The notes under the pieces were generated by a model, which was not told the origin of the DNA, made no database searches, and saw only the letters and a program-made list of their open reading frames with translations. A stretch of 64,000 bases of DNA, from assembly GCF_002975435.1 (NCBI RefSeq), contig NZ_PCPT01000003.1, positions 372,001 through 436,000 on the forward strand. The letters run 5' to 3'. This DNA is from Arthrobacter sp. MYb227 (lineage in GTDB: Bacteria; Actinomycetota; Actinomycetes; Actinomycetales; Micrococcaceae). The position numbers and the translations under genes are program-made. Below are positions 8,871 to 17,443 of the stretch, piece after piece (the first letter of the stretch is position 1; the number at the start of each line of letters is the position of its first letter).

Positions 8871-9383
8871 ATGGAGAATCCAGCAGCAGATCCAAGCGCT
8901 ACGTGGGCTCCTGTGCGTACGCGGTCTTACACAAACGTCATTAGTAGGCTTGTGAGGTTCACCAGCCATCACAAGTCTGCTCCTGAGCGACCGAAGCAGT
9001 ACCCAGATGTGTTGGCGATTGACTTTGACTGGCCGGATTATGCCGCGGACAGGTTGGACCAGGACGAACCACAGTTGTTGTGTAGCTACGTGAACAATAT
9101 GCAGCTACAAACGCTCGTGTACTCGGCTCCCGAGCTGACTCGAGCGGTCTTCGAGCACGGGGGCGGATTATTGTGGGGAGCGTGGGTAGTACCCGCTTGG
9201 ACCGCTTCGACAATCACCGATATTGAAGCCAAAATGCGTGAACGCATGACCGAGCTGCATCGACTTGCCGAGCACGATCAAGAGTTTTACCAGTCGTTGG
9301 AAATCTTGGGTGTTGTTGAAGATTCCGTCCGCAACGCCATGACGTTGCGCCATGCCGCGGCACCTTTCATTGAGGTCCTCTAA
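8871..9383 (+). CDS. hypothetical protein, 170 residues
   Basis: Not recognised. The product is soluble, without signal peptide or membrane segment, with an acidic middle (ADRLDQDEPQLL), a Trp-rich stretch (GGGLLWGAWVVPAWTAS) and a charged helical C-terminal half (DIEAKMRERMTELHRLAEHDQEF). The frame is open for 197 codons, but ATG 8871 is chosen because of the promoter box just before it. It is convergent with the hydrolase at 9390; the two stops share a small hairpin. Codon use resembles the neighbours. It may be lineage-specific. Confidence 0.6.
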   Translation: MENPAADPSATWAPVRTRSYTNVISRLVRFTSHHKSAPERPKQYPDVLAIDFDWPDYAADRLDQDEPQLLCSYVNNMQLQTLVYSAPELTRAVFEHGGGLLWGAWVVPAWTASTITDIEAKMRERMTELHRLAEHDQEFYQSLEILGVVEDSVRNAMTLRHAAAPFIEVL

Positions 9384-9390
9384 GGACCTC
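9372..9390. terminator. small hairpin spanning two convergent stops
   Basis: GAGGTCCT-CTA-AGGACCTC: the loop and right arm contain the stop of the plus-strand gene, and the right arm reaches the stop of the minus-strand hydrolase. An 8-bp bidirectional terminator candidate. Confidence 0.45.
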
Positions 9391-10385
9391 TAGTCGCCCA
9401 GATTTTGTGAGGGCCGAGTATGGAGAATCCGGGGCATTCCCTTGGGTTTCCACGGGTTCTCGGTGGTCAGGAATTCGTTGATCAGCGCGGCGGCCTCGGG
9501 GGCTTTCTCGTAGTGAATCAGGTGTCCGACATCGGCAATGACCCGCATGAGACCGCGTGGGAAGCTGCGGGCAAGCGCCTTTTGTGCCGGAATCGAGCCC
9601 AGCTCATCCTTTTCGCCCACCACCAGCAACGTCGGGTTATTGATACGTGCCGCGACATCGCGCACCGTCTGGGTGATTGAGGCACCGTAGGCCTCGCGTA
9701 ACGTGGCACGCGAGGTGAAGCCCGAGAAATACCGCCGGTGCTGATCAAAGACATAGTGGCGCATCGCCGGGTCCTTAGATTTGAGCATTGCCAGCGAGGT
9801 GATATCGGTGATCAGGCGTGAGCGCAACAGGCCCTCACCTAGTTTTTTGGGCAGGATGGCACCGGCCCAGTAGTACAGGCCAGCTGCCTTGGACATCAGC
9901 GCTTGGTCACCTTCAAGTGCCGGCTCGCAGATGGGGTTGATCAGCACCAATTGCGAAAAATGAGCGGGATACTTGGCTAAGTAGTCCGAGGCGACGATTG
10001 AACCAAATGAGTGGCCCAGCAAAATGGTCTGCTCATCCAGCCCCAGGTCTTCGCGTAACGCGGCAATGACCTGGCCGTAACCCACCGCGTCATGTGCCGG
10101 GATGCCCTCGTCAAGAGGTACTGAAGCGTCATGCAGCGCTGCCGCGGCACCAAAGGGTGTCGAGGTGCCAAAACCGGGAAGATCCGGAACGATCACCGTG
10201 TAGGCAGGCAGTTCTTCGATGAGGCGAATCAGCCCGTGATGATCCCCGCGGAACCCATGCACGGCCAGGATGACTCCGCGACTGGGTTGCTGGGCAAGGT
10301 ATGTCCAACATTGCACGGTAGAACCGTGAATCTGATGAGTACTGCGAAGAGCTGGGCGGGTGGGCGCAAAGGGCTGGGCGTGCAT
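9390..10385 (-). CDS. alpha/beta hydrolase
   Basis: A 331-residue alpha/beta-hydrolase. Visible are the oxyanion-hole region AVHGFRGDHHGL near residue 42, the nucleophile elbow GHSFGS near residue 124 (Ser), a likely acid residue after LLVVGEKDE, and the catalytic His in VGHLIHYEKAPEAA near the C-terminus. No signal peptide, so probably cytoplasmic. The substrate cannot be read from the sequence; the fold resembles proline iminopeptidase/haloalkane-dehalogenase-like enzymes. It lies downstream of the SorC regulator on the same strand but has its own promoter box ending 6 bases before the ATG. Confidence 0.85.
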   Translation of the reverse strand: MHAQPFAPTRPALRSTHQIHGSTVQCWTYLAQQPSRGVILAVHGFRGDHHGLIRLIEELPAYTVIVPDLPGFGTSTPFGAAAALHDASVPLDEGIPAHDAVGYGQVIAALREDLGLDEQTILLGHSFGSIVASDYLAKYPAHFSQLVLINPICEPALEGDQALMSKAAGLYYWAGAILPKKLGEGLLRSRLITDITSLAMLKSKDPAMRHYVFDQHRRYFSGFTSRATLREAYGASITQTVRDVAARINNPTLLVVGEKDELGSIPAQKALARSFPRGLMRVIADVGHLIHYEKAPEAAALINEFLTTENPWKPKGMPRILHTRPSQNLGD

Positions 10386-10391
10386 GTATCT

Positions 10392-10397
10392 AGCCTA
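10392..10397 (-). promoter_or_regulatory. -10 box of leaderless hydrolase promoter
   Basis: Read on the minus strand, TAGGCT is followed by 6 bases and then the ATG at 10385; no Shine-Dalgarno. Confidence 0.45.
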
Positions 10398-10442
10398 GTG
10401 GCACGCTCTACAAGAGGATGCGCAGGCGAGGGGGTAGAAGTC

Positions 10443-11483
10443 TTAGCCGGGGGAATTGAGCAGATCAAGTGCGGTTCCCTCATCGAGGACCAGGTCGGTG
10501 ATCAGCCCTCCGGCGAGCGCCGCGCGTAGGGCGCTGAGTTTACCGCGGCCCGAGACGATGCACAGGCGCCGGGGGATTGCTCGCAGGCTGTGCAGGGATG
10601 GGCCGGTGGCTCGTTCGTTGATTTCGATGCCTTCGTCATTGCCCAGGGCGTCGAAGAAGCGGGTTGCTACGTCTCCGACGACTCCGTGGGCGCGGAGGGC
10701 CTGGTCTTCCGTGGTGGTGAGGTAGCCGCCGCGGTGGACCTGGGAGGGGACTGCGGCGGCGGTGGTGCCGAGGCTGAAGACCGCCAGTCCCATGCCCTCC
10801 TGGATTTTGAGCACGCGTTGGACCGAGCCTTCGCGCCACATGGCTTCGCGGGTGCTGGCTTGGTCGAAGAAGGCGGGGACCGGGAATTGTTCGACGCGGG
10901 CGGTAAAGGCGGTGCCGAATCGTTTGAGGATGTCCGAGGCGTAGGTGAGTCCCGTGGTTTGTGGGTTTGCTGCGCCGTTGAGTTGGACGATGACTGTGTC
11001 GTGGGTGGGTTTGCGGGGTAGTGCGTTGGAGAGTGCTTGGATTGTCGATCCCCAGGCGATGCCGACCGTCATGCCGGAGGAGACGAGGTTTGAAAGGACG
11101 TGGGCGGCGTGCGAGGCGACGCGGTCGAGGATTTCGTGTTCTCCGAGGGATCCATCGGTGGGTACTACCGTCACATTGATTTCGAAGATACGTTCGAGTT
11201 CTTGGATGAGTACCGGGGTTTTGGCACCTACCGCGTTGATTTCGATGGTGACCAGGCCGGTGCGCCTGGCGTGGGCGAGCAGGCGCGAGACCGTGGAGCG
11301 CGAGACGGCGAGCTCCTTGGAGATGGCTTCCATGGTGAGGTGTTGGAGGTAGTAGAGCTGGGCGGCACGTAGTGCGTCGCGTTCGCGGGGAACCGCGTGG
11401 CTGATTGTTCCGGCGGGGGGTTTGGTATGCACGTTTTTTGCACCGGGGGTGGTGGAAAAGTCGGTGGTTAGGTGCTGTTTCAT
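10443..11483 (-). CDS. SorC/DeoR-type sugar-binding transcriptional regulator
   Basis: A 346-residue regulator with an N-terminal helix-turn-helix (AQLYYLQHLTMEAISKELAV then SRSTVSRLLAHARRTGLV, about residues 43-80) and the C-terminal sugar-phosphate-binding domain of the SorC family (GIAWGSTIQAL, GLAVFSLGT, IVSGRGKLSALRAALAGGLITDLVLDEGTA). ATG 11483 is chosen because GAAAGG lies 12-17 bases before it and the N-terminus then fits the family; the frame is open much further upstream. It is divergent from glpD and the perfect palindrome at 11503-11516 sits between them, so it probably controls the glycerol genes in response to a phosphorylated three-carbon compound. That role is inferred from position only. 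Confidence 0.85.
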   Translation of the reverse strand: MKQHLTTDFSTTPGAKNVHTKPPAGTISHAVPRERDALRAAQLYYLQHLTMEAISKELAVSRSTVSRLLAHARRTGLVTIEINAVGAKTPVLIQELERIFEINVTVVPTDGSLGEHEILDRVASHAAHVLSNLVSSGMTVGIAWGSTIQALSNALPRKPTHDTVIVQLNGAANPQTTGLTYASDILKRFGTAFTARVEQFPVPAFFDQASTREAMWREGSVQRVLKIQEGMGLAVFSLGTTAAAVPSQVHRGGYLTTTEDQALRAHGVVGDVATRFFDALGNDEGIEINERATGPSLHSLRAIPRRLCIVSGRGKLSALRAALAGGLITDLVLDEGTALDLLNSPG

Positions 11484-11502
11484 ATACCGAAACGGCCTTT
11501 CG

Positions 11503-11516
11503 TGCACATATGTGCA
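11503..11516. promoter_or_regulatory. candidate operator of the SorC regulator
   Basis: TGCACATATGTGCA is a perfect 14-bp palindrome in the 219-base gap between the divergent regulator and glpD. It lies 20 bases upstream of the regulator start and just upstream of the likely glpD -35 box. Confidence 0.55.
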
Positions 11517-11522
11517 TTTAGG

Positions 11523-11552
11523 TTGACGGGAGTGTGCTGCACTGACCAGACT
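11523..11552 (+). promoter_or_regulatory. candidate glpD promoter
   Basis: TTGACG (11523-11528) and CAGACT (11547-11552) are separated by 18 bases. The palindrome at 11503-11516 lies immediately upstream, where an activator could contact RNA polymerase. Confidence 0.5.
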
Positions 11553-11702
11553 AACTCGTATCCGGTGCGATGCGCCTTCCTCCCTTGGAGGCTTGGCAGG
11601 ATCAAGCGCTTCCTGCCTTGTGAAGGGTTGATGGTGTCGCATCGTAACCGGATACCGATGAAGTTTGAAGCACGTATCTAAGCACCATGGAAGGGCCTCA
11701 CA

Positions 11703-13415
11703 GTGGAAGCCGCAACCGATCATCGTTCACAACTCGCTGCCTTGCGCGAACGCCCCGGAGCCAAGGTGCTCATTGTCGGTGGTGGAATTAACGGTGTAGC
11801 CACCTTCCGCTACCTTGCCATGCAGGGCGTTGATGTGGCCCTCGTTGAACGCGGGGACTATTGTCAGGGCGCCTCGGGTGCTTCCTCGCATATGATCCAT
11901 GGCGGTATCCGTTATCTGGAGAACGGTGAATTCCGCTTGGTGCACGAATCGGTGCAGGAACGTAACTCGCTGCTGGAGATTGCCCCGCACTACGTCAAGC
12001 CGTTGCAGACGACAATCCCAATCTTTTCTACCTTCTCCGGGATCTTGTCTGCCCCCATACGCTTTTTGACACATAAGTCGGGTAAGCCCACCGAGCGTGG
12101 TGCCGTGCTGATCAAGGCCGGGTTGGTGCTCTATGACATCTTTGCCGGTGCCGGAAGCTCGACGCGCAACACTCCGTGGCACAAGTTCCGTGGGGCCAAG
12201 GCCTCGCTGGCCGAGTTGCCGCAGCTACGCGATGATGTGAAATACACGGCAACCTACTTTGATGCCTCGGTCCACAACCCCGAGCGGCTCACCCTCGATG
12301 TGCTCCGTGATGGGCTTGAGTCACATGCTGCGGCTCGCGCCAGTAACTATGTCTCCCTGGTGGGCCATGATGCTTCCGGTGCACGCCTACGTGATGAGCT
12401 CACGGGTGAGGAATTCACTTTTGCTGCCGAGGTGATTGTTAATGCAACAGGTGCTTGGGTGGATCTGACCAACCAGGCAATCGGCACCCCGAGCCATTTC
12501 ATGGGTGGGACCAAGGGCAGTCACATCGTGTTGGATCACCCGGAACTGCTTGCCGCGTGTGCGGGGCGGGAAATTTTCTTTGAGCATTCAGATGGTCGCA
12601 TCGTCCTGATCTACCCCATGGGAGATCGCGTGCTGGTTGGCACCACAGATATCAACGCGGATATGAATGTCCCCGCGCGATGCACCGATGAGGAGATCAG
12701 CTACTTCTTTGACCTCATCCACCATGTCTTCCCCCGCATTACGGTGACCGAAGAACAGATTGTGTACAAGTTCTCCGGTGTTCGCCCGCTACCACGGCAT
12801 GATGACACGGCCCCCGGCTTTGTCTCACGCGACTACCGGGTGGAGCGCACCGAGCTGGCCAGCGACACCACCATGCTCTCGCTTGTCGGTGGCAAGTGGA
12901 CTACTTTCCGCGCGTTGGCCGAAACCTTGGGCCAGCAGGTACTCGGCGAGTTGGGTGTTACCCAAGAAAAGAGCACCCGCGGCGTAGCAATCGGTGGGGG
13001 TAAAAACTACCCGAACAGCCTCAAGGAACAAAATGCATGGCTTGCGGCCAGGACGGATCGGGCAAGCCGCGATCGTCTTGAGGTGCTACTTGAGCGTTAT
13101 GGTAGCCGCGCCGATGATGTGTTGGCAATCATGGGCGACAATGATCCGGTGCTCGAGCAGAGCAGCGAACTTTCGGCAGCGGAATTGCTTTACTTGGCGG
13201 CCCACGAACAGCTTGGCACGCTGGTTGACGTGTTCATTCGACGCACCTCGCTGGCATTCCGGGGGCTTGTCACCCAGGAACTCATGGCTGTCTGCGCTGA
13301 AATTCTTGCACCAGCGCTGGGCTGGGATCAGGTAATGATCCAAGAACAGATCACCGAATGCACCCGCGTATTGGAGCAGGAACATGGTGTGCGCTTTGCC
13401 CAGGCACATGCCTAA
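11703..13415 (+). CDS. glpD: glycerol-3-phosphate dehydrogenase, FAD-dependent
   Basis: Oxidises glycerol 3-phosphate to dihydroxyacetone phosphate and passes electrons to menaquinone at the membrane. The 570-residue protein has the FAD-binding GGGINGVATFRYLAMQG at about residues 26-42, GASGASSHMIHGGIRYLENGEFRLV, and late blocks YPMGDRVLVGTTD and SLVGGKWTTFRALAE; the C-terminal about 130 residues form the DAO-C helical domain. GTG start after GGAAGGG (11690-11696). First gene of the glycerol block glpD-glpF-glpK, with hairpin 13428-13477 behind it, so glpFK probably have a further promoter. Confidence 0.95.
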   Translation: MEAATDHRSQLAALRERPGAKVLIVGGGINGVATFRYLAMQGVDVALVERGDYCQGASGASSHMIHGGIRYLENGEFRLVHESVQERNSLLEIAPHYVKPLQTTIPIFSTFSGILSAPIRFLTHKSGKPTERGAVLIKAGLVLYDIFAGAGSSTRNTPWHKFRGAKASLAELPQLRDDVKYTATYFDASVHNPERLTLDVLRDGLESHAAARASNYVSLVGHDASGARLRDELTGEEFTFAAEVIVNATGAWVDLTNQAIGTPSHFMGGTKGSHIVLDHPELLAACAGREIFFEHSDGRIVLIYPMGDRVLVGTTDINADMNVPARCTDEEISYFFDLIHHVFPRITVTEEQIVYKFSGVRPLPRHDDTAPGFVSRDYRVERTELASDTTMLSLVGGKWTTFRALAETLGQQVLGELGVTQEKSTRGVAIGGGKNYPNSLKEQNAWLAARTDRASRDRLEVLLERYGSRADDVLAIMGDNDPVLEQSSELSAAELLYLAAHEQLGTLVDVFIRRTSLAFRGLVTQELMAVCAEILAPALGWDQVMIQEQITECTRVLEQEHGVRFAQAHA

Positions 13416-13427
13416 TGCCTTCCGCTA

Positions 13428-13477
13428 GTTGGTGGGGGCATCAGGCACGCCTGAGGGTAGCTGGCGCACCCACCAAC
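13428..13477 (+). terminator. nested hairpin after glpD
   Basis: GTTGGTGGG (13428-13436) pairs with CCCACCAAC (13469-13477) and encloses a smaller perfect hairpin TCAGGC-AC-GCCTGA at 13441-13454. No T run. Confidence 0.5.
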
Positions 13478-13737
13478 CGGTGACTCGCACCGCCTAGCAA
13501 GCCCGGCTACGCGGGTCACGGACCGCGAGCAGCAGTTCTGTGCCAGTACCTGTGCTCATGCTCTTAGCATCATCACTCACATCTTCTCGAAAATCATTGT
13601 GGCTAGCGTGCGCCAAAAAATAGTTTTGTGCCTCTGCCGCCTCAGCTATGCGTCTCGACCCGCGGCTGGTCCGCTGCCCCGTGGGGGGGCAGAACAAGGT
13701 TTTCCCTCCGTATCTCACATACGAAAGAACACGTTCC
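13478..13737 (+). other. glpF leader region
   Basis: Gap between the glpD hairpin and glpF. It holds a hairpin CTGCCCC/GGGGCAG at 13674-13692 and a spaced repeat CGTAT-CTCAC-ATACG at 13709-13723 just before the glpF ribosome-binding site, possibly a weaker site for the glycerol regulator. No clear -35/-10 pair and no reading frame. Confidence 0.3.
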
Positions 13738-14466
13738 ATGACAGTGCAGGTTTTCACCGCCGAAATATTGGGCACCATGCTCATGATCCTGATGGGTGGG
13801 GGTGTAGTTGCAAACGTCCTGCTGGCCAAGACCAAGGGGAACGGTGGCGGTACCCTCATGATCAACTTCGGCTGGGGCTTGGCGGTATTCGCCGGTGTCT
13901 GGGTGGCCGCGGCCTCCGGGGCCCACCTAAACCCCGCGGTTTCCCTCGGCATTTTCGTCAATGCAGATGCCGCCGAGTTCGCCCCGGGAGTGGCAAAAAG
14001 TCTTGCTGTGCTCCTCGGCTATTTTGGTGCCCAATTCATCGGCGCTATGCTCGGCGCGCTGCTGTGCTATCTGACCTACAAACAACACTTTGATGCCGAG
14101 CAAGACCCGGCACTGAAACTTGCGGTCTTCTCAACCGGCCCGGCGATCCGCCACTACGGATGGAACCTACTGACCGAAATTATCGCAACGTTCGTGCTGG
14201 TGCTCGTCATCGCCGGATTTGGCACCACACCGCATGGACTTGGACCGCTGGCCGTGGCTCTGCTCGTGGTGGGCATTGGCGCCTCACTGGGTGGACCCAC
14301 CGGGTATGCGATCAACCCGGCCCGAGATCTTGGCCCCAGAATCATTCATGCATTACTACCGATCAAGAACAAGGGGTCCAGCGATTGGTCCTACGCGTGG
14401 GTTCCGGTACTCGGTCCACTCACCGGTGGCACCCTCGGTGGACTCGGCGCCATGGCCATGTTCTAA
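13738..14466 (+). CDS. glpF: glycerol uptake facilitator, aquaporin family
   Basis: A 242-residue MIP-family channel letting glycerol diffuse across the membrane. About six membrane segments are visible, with the two pore-lining NPA motifs HLNPAVSLG (about residue 64) and INPARDLGPR (about residue 190). The frame is open earlier, but ATG 13738 gives the normal N-terminus (MTVQVFTAEILGTMLMILMGGGVV) and follows GAAAGAA. It sits directly before glpK, so glycerol is taken up and phosphorylated by the same unit. Confidence 0.93.
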   Translation: MTVQVFTAEILGTMLMILMGGGVVANVLLAKTKGNGGGTLMINFGWGLAVFAGVWVAAASGAHLNPAVSLGIFVNADAAEFAPGVAKSLAVLLGYFGAQFIGAMLGALLCYLTYKQHFDAEQDPALKLAVFSTGPAIRHYGWNLLTEIIATFVLVLVIAGFGTTPHGLGPLAVALLVVGIGASLGGPTGYAINPARDLGPRIIHALLPIKNKGSSDWSYAWVPVLGPLTGGTLGGLGAMAMF

Positions 14467-14624
14467 CACCCCCATAACAAGCAATAACGCAGCTTCGCTA
14501 CACACTCTTATAGAGTTTCCACATAGTAGTTCACCTACCCAGCACCGAGAATGGCCTCGGCTCCGGGGCAGGCATACACCAGGCAGGGTCGGATCCGGCT
14601 CGTCGTTGAAAGGGACCAACGCAC

Positions 14625-16139
14625 ATGTCCAAGTACATCATCGCCATCGATCAGGGAACTACTAGCTCCCGTGCCATCGTCTTTGACCACGACGGCACCA
14701 TCGTGTCCACCGGCCAAATGGAACACCAACAGATTTTCCCGCAGGCCGGCTGGGTTGAACACGATGCCAACGAAATCTGGAACAACGTCCGCGAGGTCAT
14801 CGCCGTGGCCCTTGCCGGTGCCAGCCTCACCCGGCACGACATCGTCGCGGTGGGCATCACCAACCAGCGCGAAACAACGGTGGTGTGGAACAAACGCACC
14901 GGGATGCCAATCTACAACGCCATTGTCTGGCAAGACACCCGCACTCAGCACATGGTTGACGAGCTTGCCGGGCACGGAGGAATCGACCGCTACAAGCAGC
15001 GCGTCGGACTACCGCTGGCCCCTTACTTCTCCGGCACCAAAATCAAGTGGATCCTCGATAACGTGGAAGGCGCCCGCGAGGCAGCCGAAGCCGGAGAATT
15101 ACTCTTTGGCAATACCGACACCTGGGTCACCTGGAATCTGACCGGAGGAACCGATGGCGGCGTGCACATCACCGATGTCACAAACGCCTCGCGCACCCTA
15201 TTCATGGACCTAGAAACCCTTGACTGGGATGCACAAATCCTCGCCGACTTCGGTGTCCCTGCATCCATGTTGCCGGCCATCAAGTCGTCCTCCGAAATCT
15301 ACGGACATGTGCACTCCTCCCAGCTTCTGCGCGAGGTACCCATTTCTGGGATCCTCGGGGATCAGCAGGCAGCAACCTTCGGCCAGGCCGCCTTTGGCGC
15401 CGGGGATGCCAAAAATACTTACGGCACCGGCTGCTTCCTGATCTTTAACACCGGAACCGAAATTGTGCGCTCCAGTAATGGGCTACTGACCACATTGGGC
15501 TACAAGCTCGGCGACGCGGACCCGGTGTATGCACTTGAGGGATCAATCGCGGTGGCCGGATCACTGATCCAGTGGTTGCGCGATAACATCGGCATGATTG
15601 CCACGGCTCCCGAGGTCGAGGCGCTTGCGGCGGAAGTCAGCGATAACGGCGGGGTCTATATAGTCCCGGCATTCTCCGGACTCTTTGCACCCTATTGGCG
15701 TTCCGACGCCCGAGGTGCCATCGTCGGGCTGACACGGTTTGCCAACAAGCACCACATTGCCCGTGCCGCACTTGAAGCAACCGCCTTCCAAACCCGCGAA
15801 GTACTCGATGCGGTCAACGCCGATGCCATGGTGCCCCTGACCGAGCTGAAAGTCGATGGCGGGATGGTTGCCAACGATGCGCTGATGCAATTCCAGGCCG
15901 ATCTGTTGGGTGTTCCGGTGATTCGCCCGAGGGTCACCGAGACCACGGCACTGGGTGCCGCCTACGCCGCGGGTCTTGCCGTGGGGTTCTGGAAGGATCT
16001 GGGGGAGCTGGGTGCTAATTGGTCCGAAGACAAACGTTGGGAACCAACCATGGAACCGGCCGAGCGCGAACGCCAAATGCGATTGTGGAAGAAGGCAGTG
16101 ACCCGCACCTTCGACTGGGTTGATGAGGACGTACGCTAG
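14625..16139 (+). CDS. glpK: glycerol kinase
   Basis: Phosphorylates glycerol with ATP, trapping it and supplying GlpD. The 504-residue FGGY-family kinase starts [21 protein letters not shown] (ATP-binding phosphate-1 motif), and has [27 protein letters not shown], the [14 protein letters not shown] phosphate-2 motif and [20 protein letters not shown] adenosine motif. GAAAGGGA lies 9 bases before the ATG. Behind it is a strong terminator. The phosphohistidine loop and other regulation cannot be judged by eye. Confidence 0.97.
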   Translation: MSKYIIAIDQGTTSSRAIVFDHDGTIVSTGQMEHQQIFPQAGWVEHDANEIWNNVREVIAVALAGASLTRHDIVAVGITNQRETTVVWNKRTGMPIYNAIVWQDTRTQHMVDELAGHGGIDRYKQRVGLPLAPYFSGTKIKWILDNVEGAREAAEAGELLFGNTDTWVTWNLTGGTDGGVHITDVTNASRTLFMDLETLDWDAQILADFGVPASMLPAIKSSSEIYGHVHSSQLLREVPISGILGDQQAATFGQAAFGAGDAKNTYGTGCFLIFNTGTEIVRSSNGLLTTLGYKLGDADPVYALEGSIAVAGSLIQWLRDNIGMIATAPEVEALAAEVSDNGGVYIVPAFSGLFAPYWRSDARGAIVGLTRFANKHHIARAALEATAFQTREVLDAVNADAMVPLTELKVDGGMVANDALMQFQADLLGVPVIRPRVTETTALGAAYAAGLAVGFWKDLGELGANWSEDKRWEPTMEPAERERQMRLWKKAVTRTFDWVDEDVR

Positions 16140-16161
16140 GCAACCCATAGCTATGCCTCCA

Positions 16162-16210
16162 GCCTGTAGTGGATCCGAGTCTGCGGCTTCCACTACAGGC
16201 GACTATTTTT
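16162..16210 (+). terminator. terminator after glpK
   Basis: GCCTGTAGTGGA (16162-16173) pairs perfectly with TCCACTACAGGC (16189-16200), followed by GACTATTTTT. Confidence 0.8.
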
Positions 16211-16215
16211 CTCAA

Positions 16216-16354
16216 CACCTTGATCTATTGGTCGTGGGCACCAGCAGTGCCCGCGCCGTGGCCCCTTGATTCGATGTGTGCCGTACGGTGGCCGTTCATT
16301 GCTCTTCTGGACGATGTTTTCGGCGGAAACGGTAGTCACCCACGCACCTCGTGA
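16216..16354 (+). pseudogene. possible relic of an FAD-dependent oxidoreductase N-terminus
   Basis: One frame reads HLDLLVVGTSSARAVAP then stop; a second frame, shifted once, continues with FIALLDDVFGGNGSHPRTS then stop. Together they resemble the Rossmann start (VVGxG) and the later EKxxxFGGN segment of ketosteroid-dehydrogenase-like flavoproteins at about the right spacing. The stretch is only 46 codons and has no start or body, so it is at best a fragment of a decayed gene, and chance similarity is possible. From 16355 to 16610 I see no gene, repeat or clear promoter. Confidence 0.3.
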
Positions 16355-16610
16355 ATTACAAGCACCGGATATGCCATTGCTGCGCGTGGGGCAGAAGGGT
16401 GACTCCTATCCGCTTGAGCTTCAGTGATGCATCCATGACTTGGGCAAGTCTCAGCGGCTGTCAGTTTCCGTGACGTTCCGGCTGCGAAAGGTGCATAAAG
16501 TATTTAGAATGCCATCCACAATGATCGTTTATTCATGTTTTCATTGACCTCGGCTCGACGCTCTTGGCATGCTTGTGGTGGCACGCTCGTCATCTCACGA
16601 ATGGATAACC

Positions 16611-17189
16611 ATGCGAAAACTCGTGTATTACGTGGCTACAACACTTGACGGCTATATCGCTGGCCCGAACGGCGACGATCCAAGCGGTGCGGACTACTTT
16701 CCGCTCACGCCCGATGTCATCGAATTCATCATCGGACAGTACCCCGAAACGCTCCCCGGGCCTGCACGTACCGCGATGGGCATCGATGGCCCCCACAAGG
16801 TATTCGACACCGTCTTGGAAGGACGAGTGTCGTACGAGATCGGGCTTGCAGCTGGAATGACCGACGCGTACCCACACCTTCGCCACCTCGTTTTTTCAAC
16901 CACACTAAAAAGTCAGAACCCGGTTATCGAGATTGTCCGTGATAACGCACAGAAACGCGTCCGCGCACTTAAAGCCGAGGAAGGCAAAGACCTGTGGCTG
17001 GTGGGAGGCGGCAAACTGGCCCACTCCCTGCTGCCAGAAATCGACCGACTCGTACTGAAACAGAACCGGTCCATCATCGGATCTGGAATACCTCTCTTCA
17101 ACGGCCCCTTCCAGCCCCATATGTTCCAGCCGGTTGCAGAGACATTGCTCGACTCGGGCGTTCGCGTTCTCACCTACGATCGCGCCTGA
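16611..17189 (+). CDS. dihydrofolate reductase-like protein (RibD C-terminal domain family)
   Basis: A 192-residue protein of the DHFR/RibD-C fold. It begins RKLVYYVATTLDGYIAGPNGD, typical of this family, and ends with the NADP-binding DLWLVGGGKLAHSLLPE and LVLKQNRSIIGSGIPLF. Members are small cytoplasmic reductases, mostly of unknown substrate; it is not the folate-pathway FolA. ATG 16611 fits the family start, though the frame is open from 16569 and no clear Shine-Dalgarno is seen. Isolated between glpK and leuS; from 17190 to 17376 nothing is recognised. Confidence 0.85.
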   Translation: MRKLVYYVATTLDGYIAGPNGDDPSGADYFPLTPDVIEFIIGQYPETLPGPARTAMGIDGPHKVFDTVLEGRVSYEIGLAAGMTDAYPHLRHLVFSTTLKSQNPVIEIVRDNAQKRVRALKAEEGKDLWLVGGGKLAHSLLPEIDRLVLKQNRSIIGSGIPLFNGPFQPHMFQPVAETLLDSGVRVLTYDRA

Positions 17190-17376
17190 ACCATTTCTCG
17201 GCAAACCCATCAGGGAATGGTAGCCGTTGACTGGAATACCTCAGCTGTCCCCGTGAACGCCTTCTTGCCGGATCCGCAAAGCATTTCGGGTTTCTTCGGG
17301 TCGATTCTCCATCTAAACATCAGCTATCGTCTCCGGGGGCCGCATGATCAAGTGGGGCAATGTATTTGCATTGCGA

Positions 17377-17382
17377 TACACT
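17377..17382 (+). promoter_or_regulatory. -10 box of the leuS leader promoter
   Basis: TACACT is followed by 7 bases and the ATG of the leader peptide at 17390, so the transcript would begin at the peptide itself. No good -35 is visible. Confidence 0.5.
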
Positions 17383-17389
17383 GTAAAAC

Positions 17390-17416
17390 ATGAACGTTGA
17401 GCTTTTGCTAACCTAG
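17390..17416 (+). CDS. candidate leucine leader peptide of leuS (MNVELLLT)
   Basis: An 8-residue reading frame with three consecutive Leu codons (CTT TTG CTA, 17402-17410), none of them the CTG/CTC preferred in GC-rich genomes. It begins 7 bases after a TANNNT box and its stop codon ends in the first base of a strong hairpin, with a terminator-like hairpin right behind. The next gene is leucyl-tRNA synthetase. This arrangement is what ribosome-mediated attenuation by charged tRNA-Leu would need. Evidence is positional; translation is not shown. Confidence 0.6.
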   Translation: MNVELLLT

Positions 17417-17442
17417 CCGTATGGGATTTACACCCGTACGGC
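17416..17442 (+). promoter_or_regulatory. first hairpin of the leuS leader
   Basis: GCCGTATGGG (17416-17425) pairs with CCCGTACGGC (17433-17442), 10 bp with one G-U pair and a 7-base loop. Its left arm begins 6 bases after the last Leu codon, so a ribosome stalled on the Leu codons would cover it. Confidence 0.6.
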
Positions 17443-17443
17443 C

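Noticed and set aside
10636-11517. Arg/Pro/His-rich open frame in another frame of the SorC regulator gene
   Set aside because: Low-complexity composition typical of a shifted frame in GC-rich DNA; the regulator frame has clear domains.
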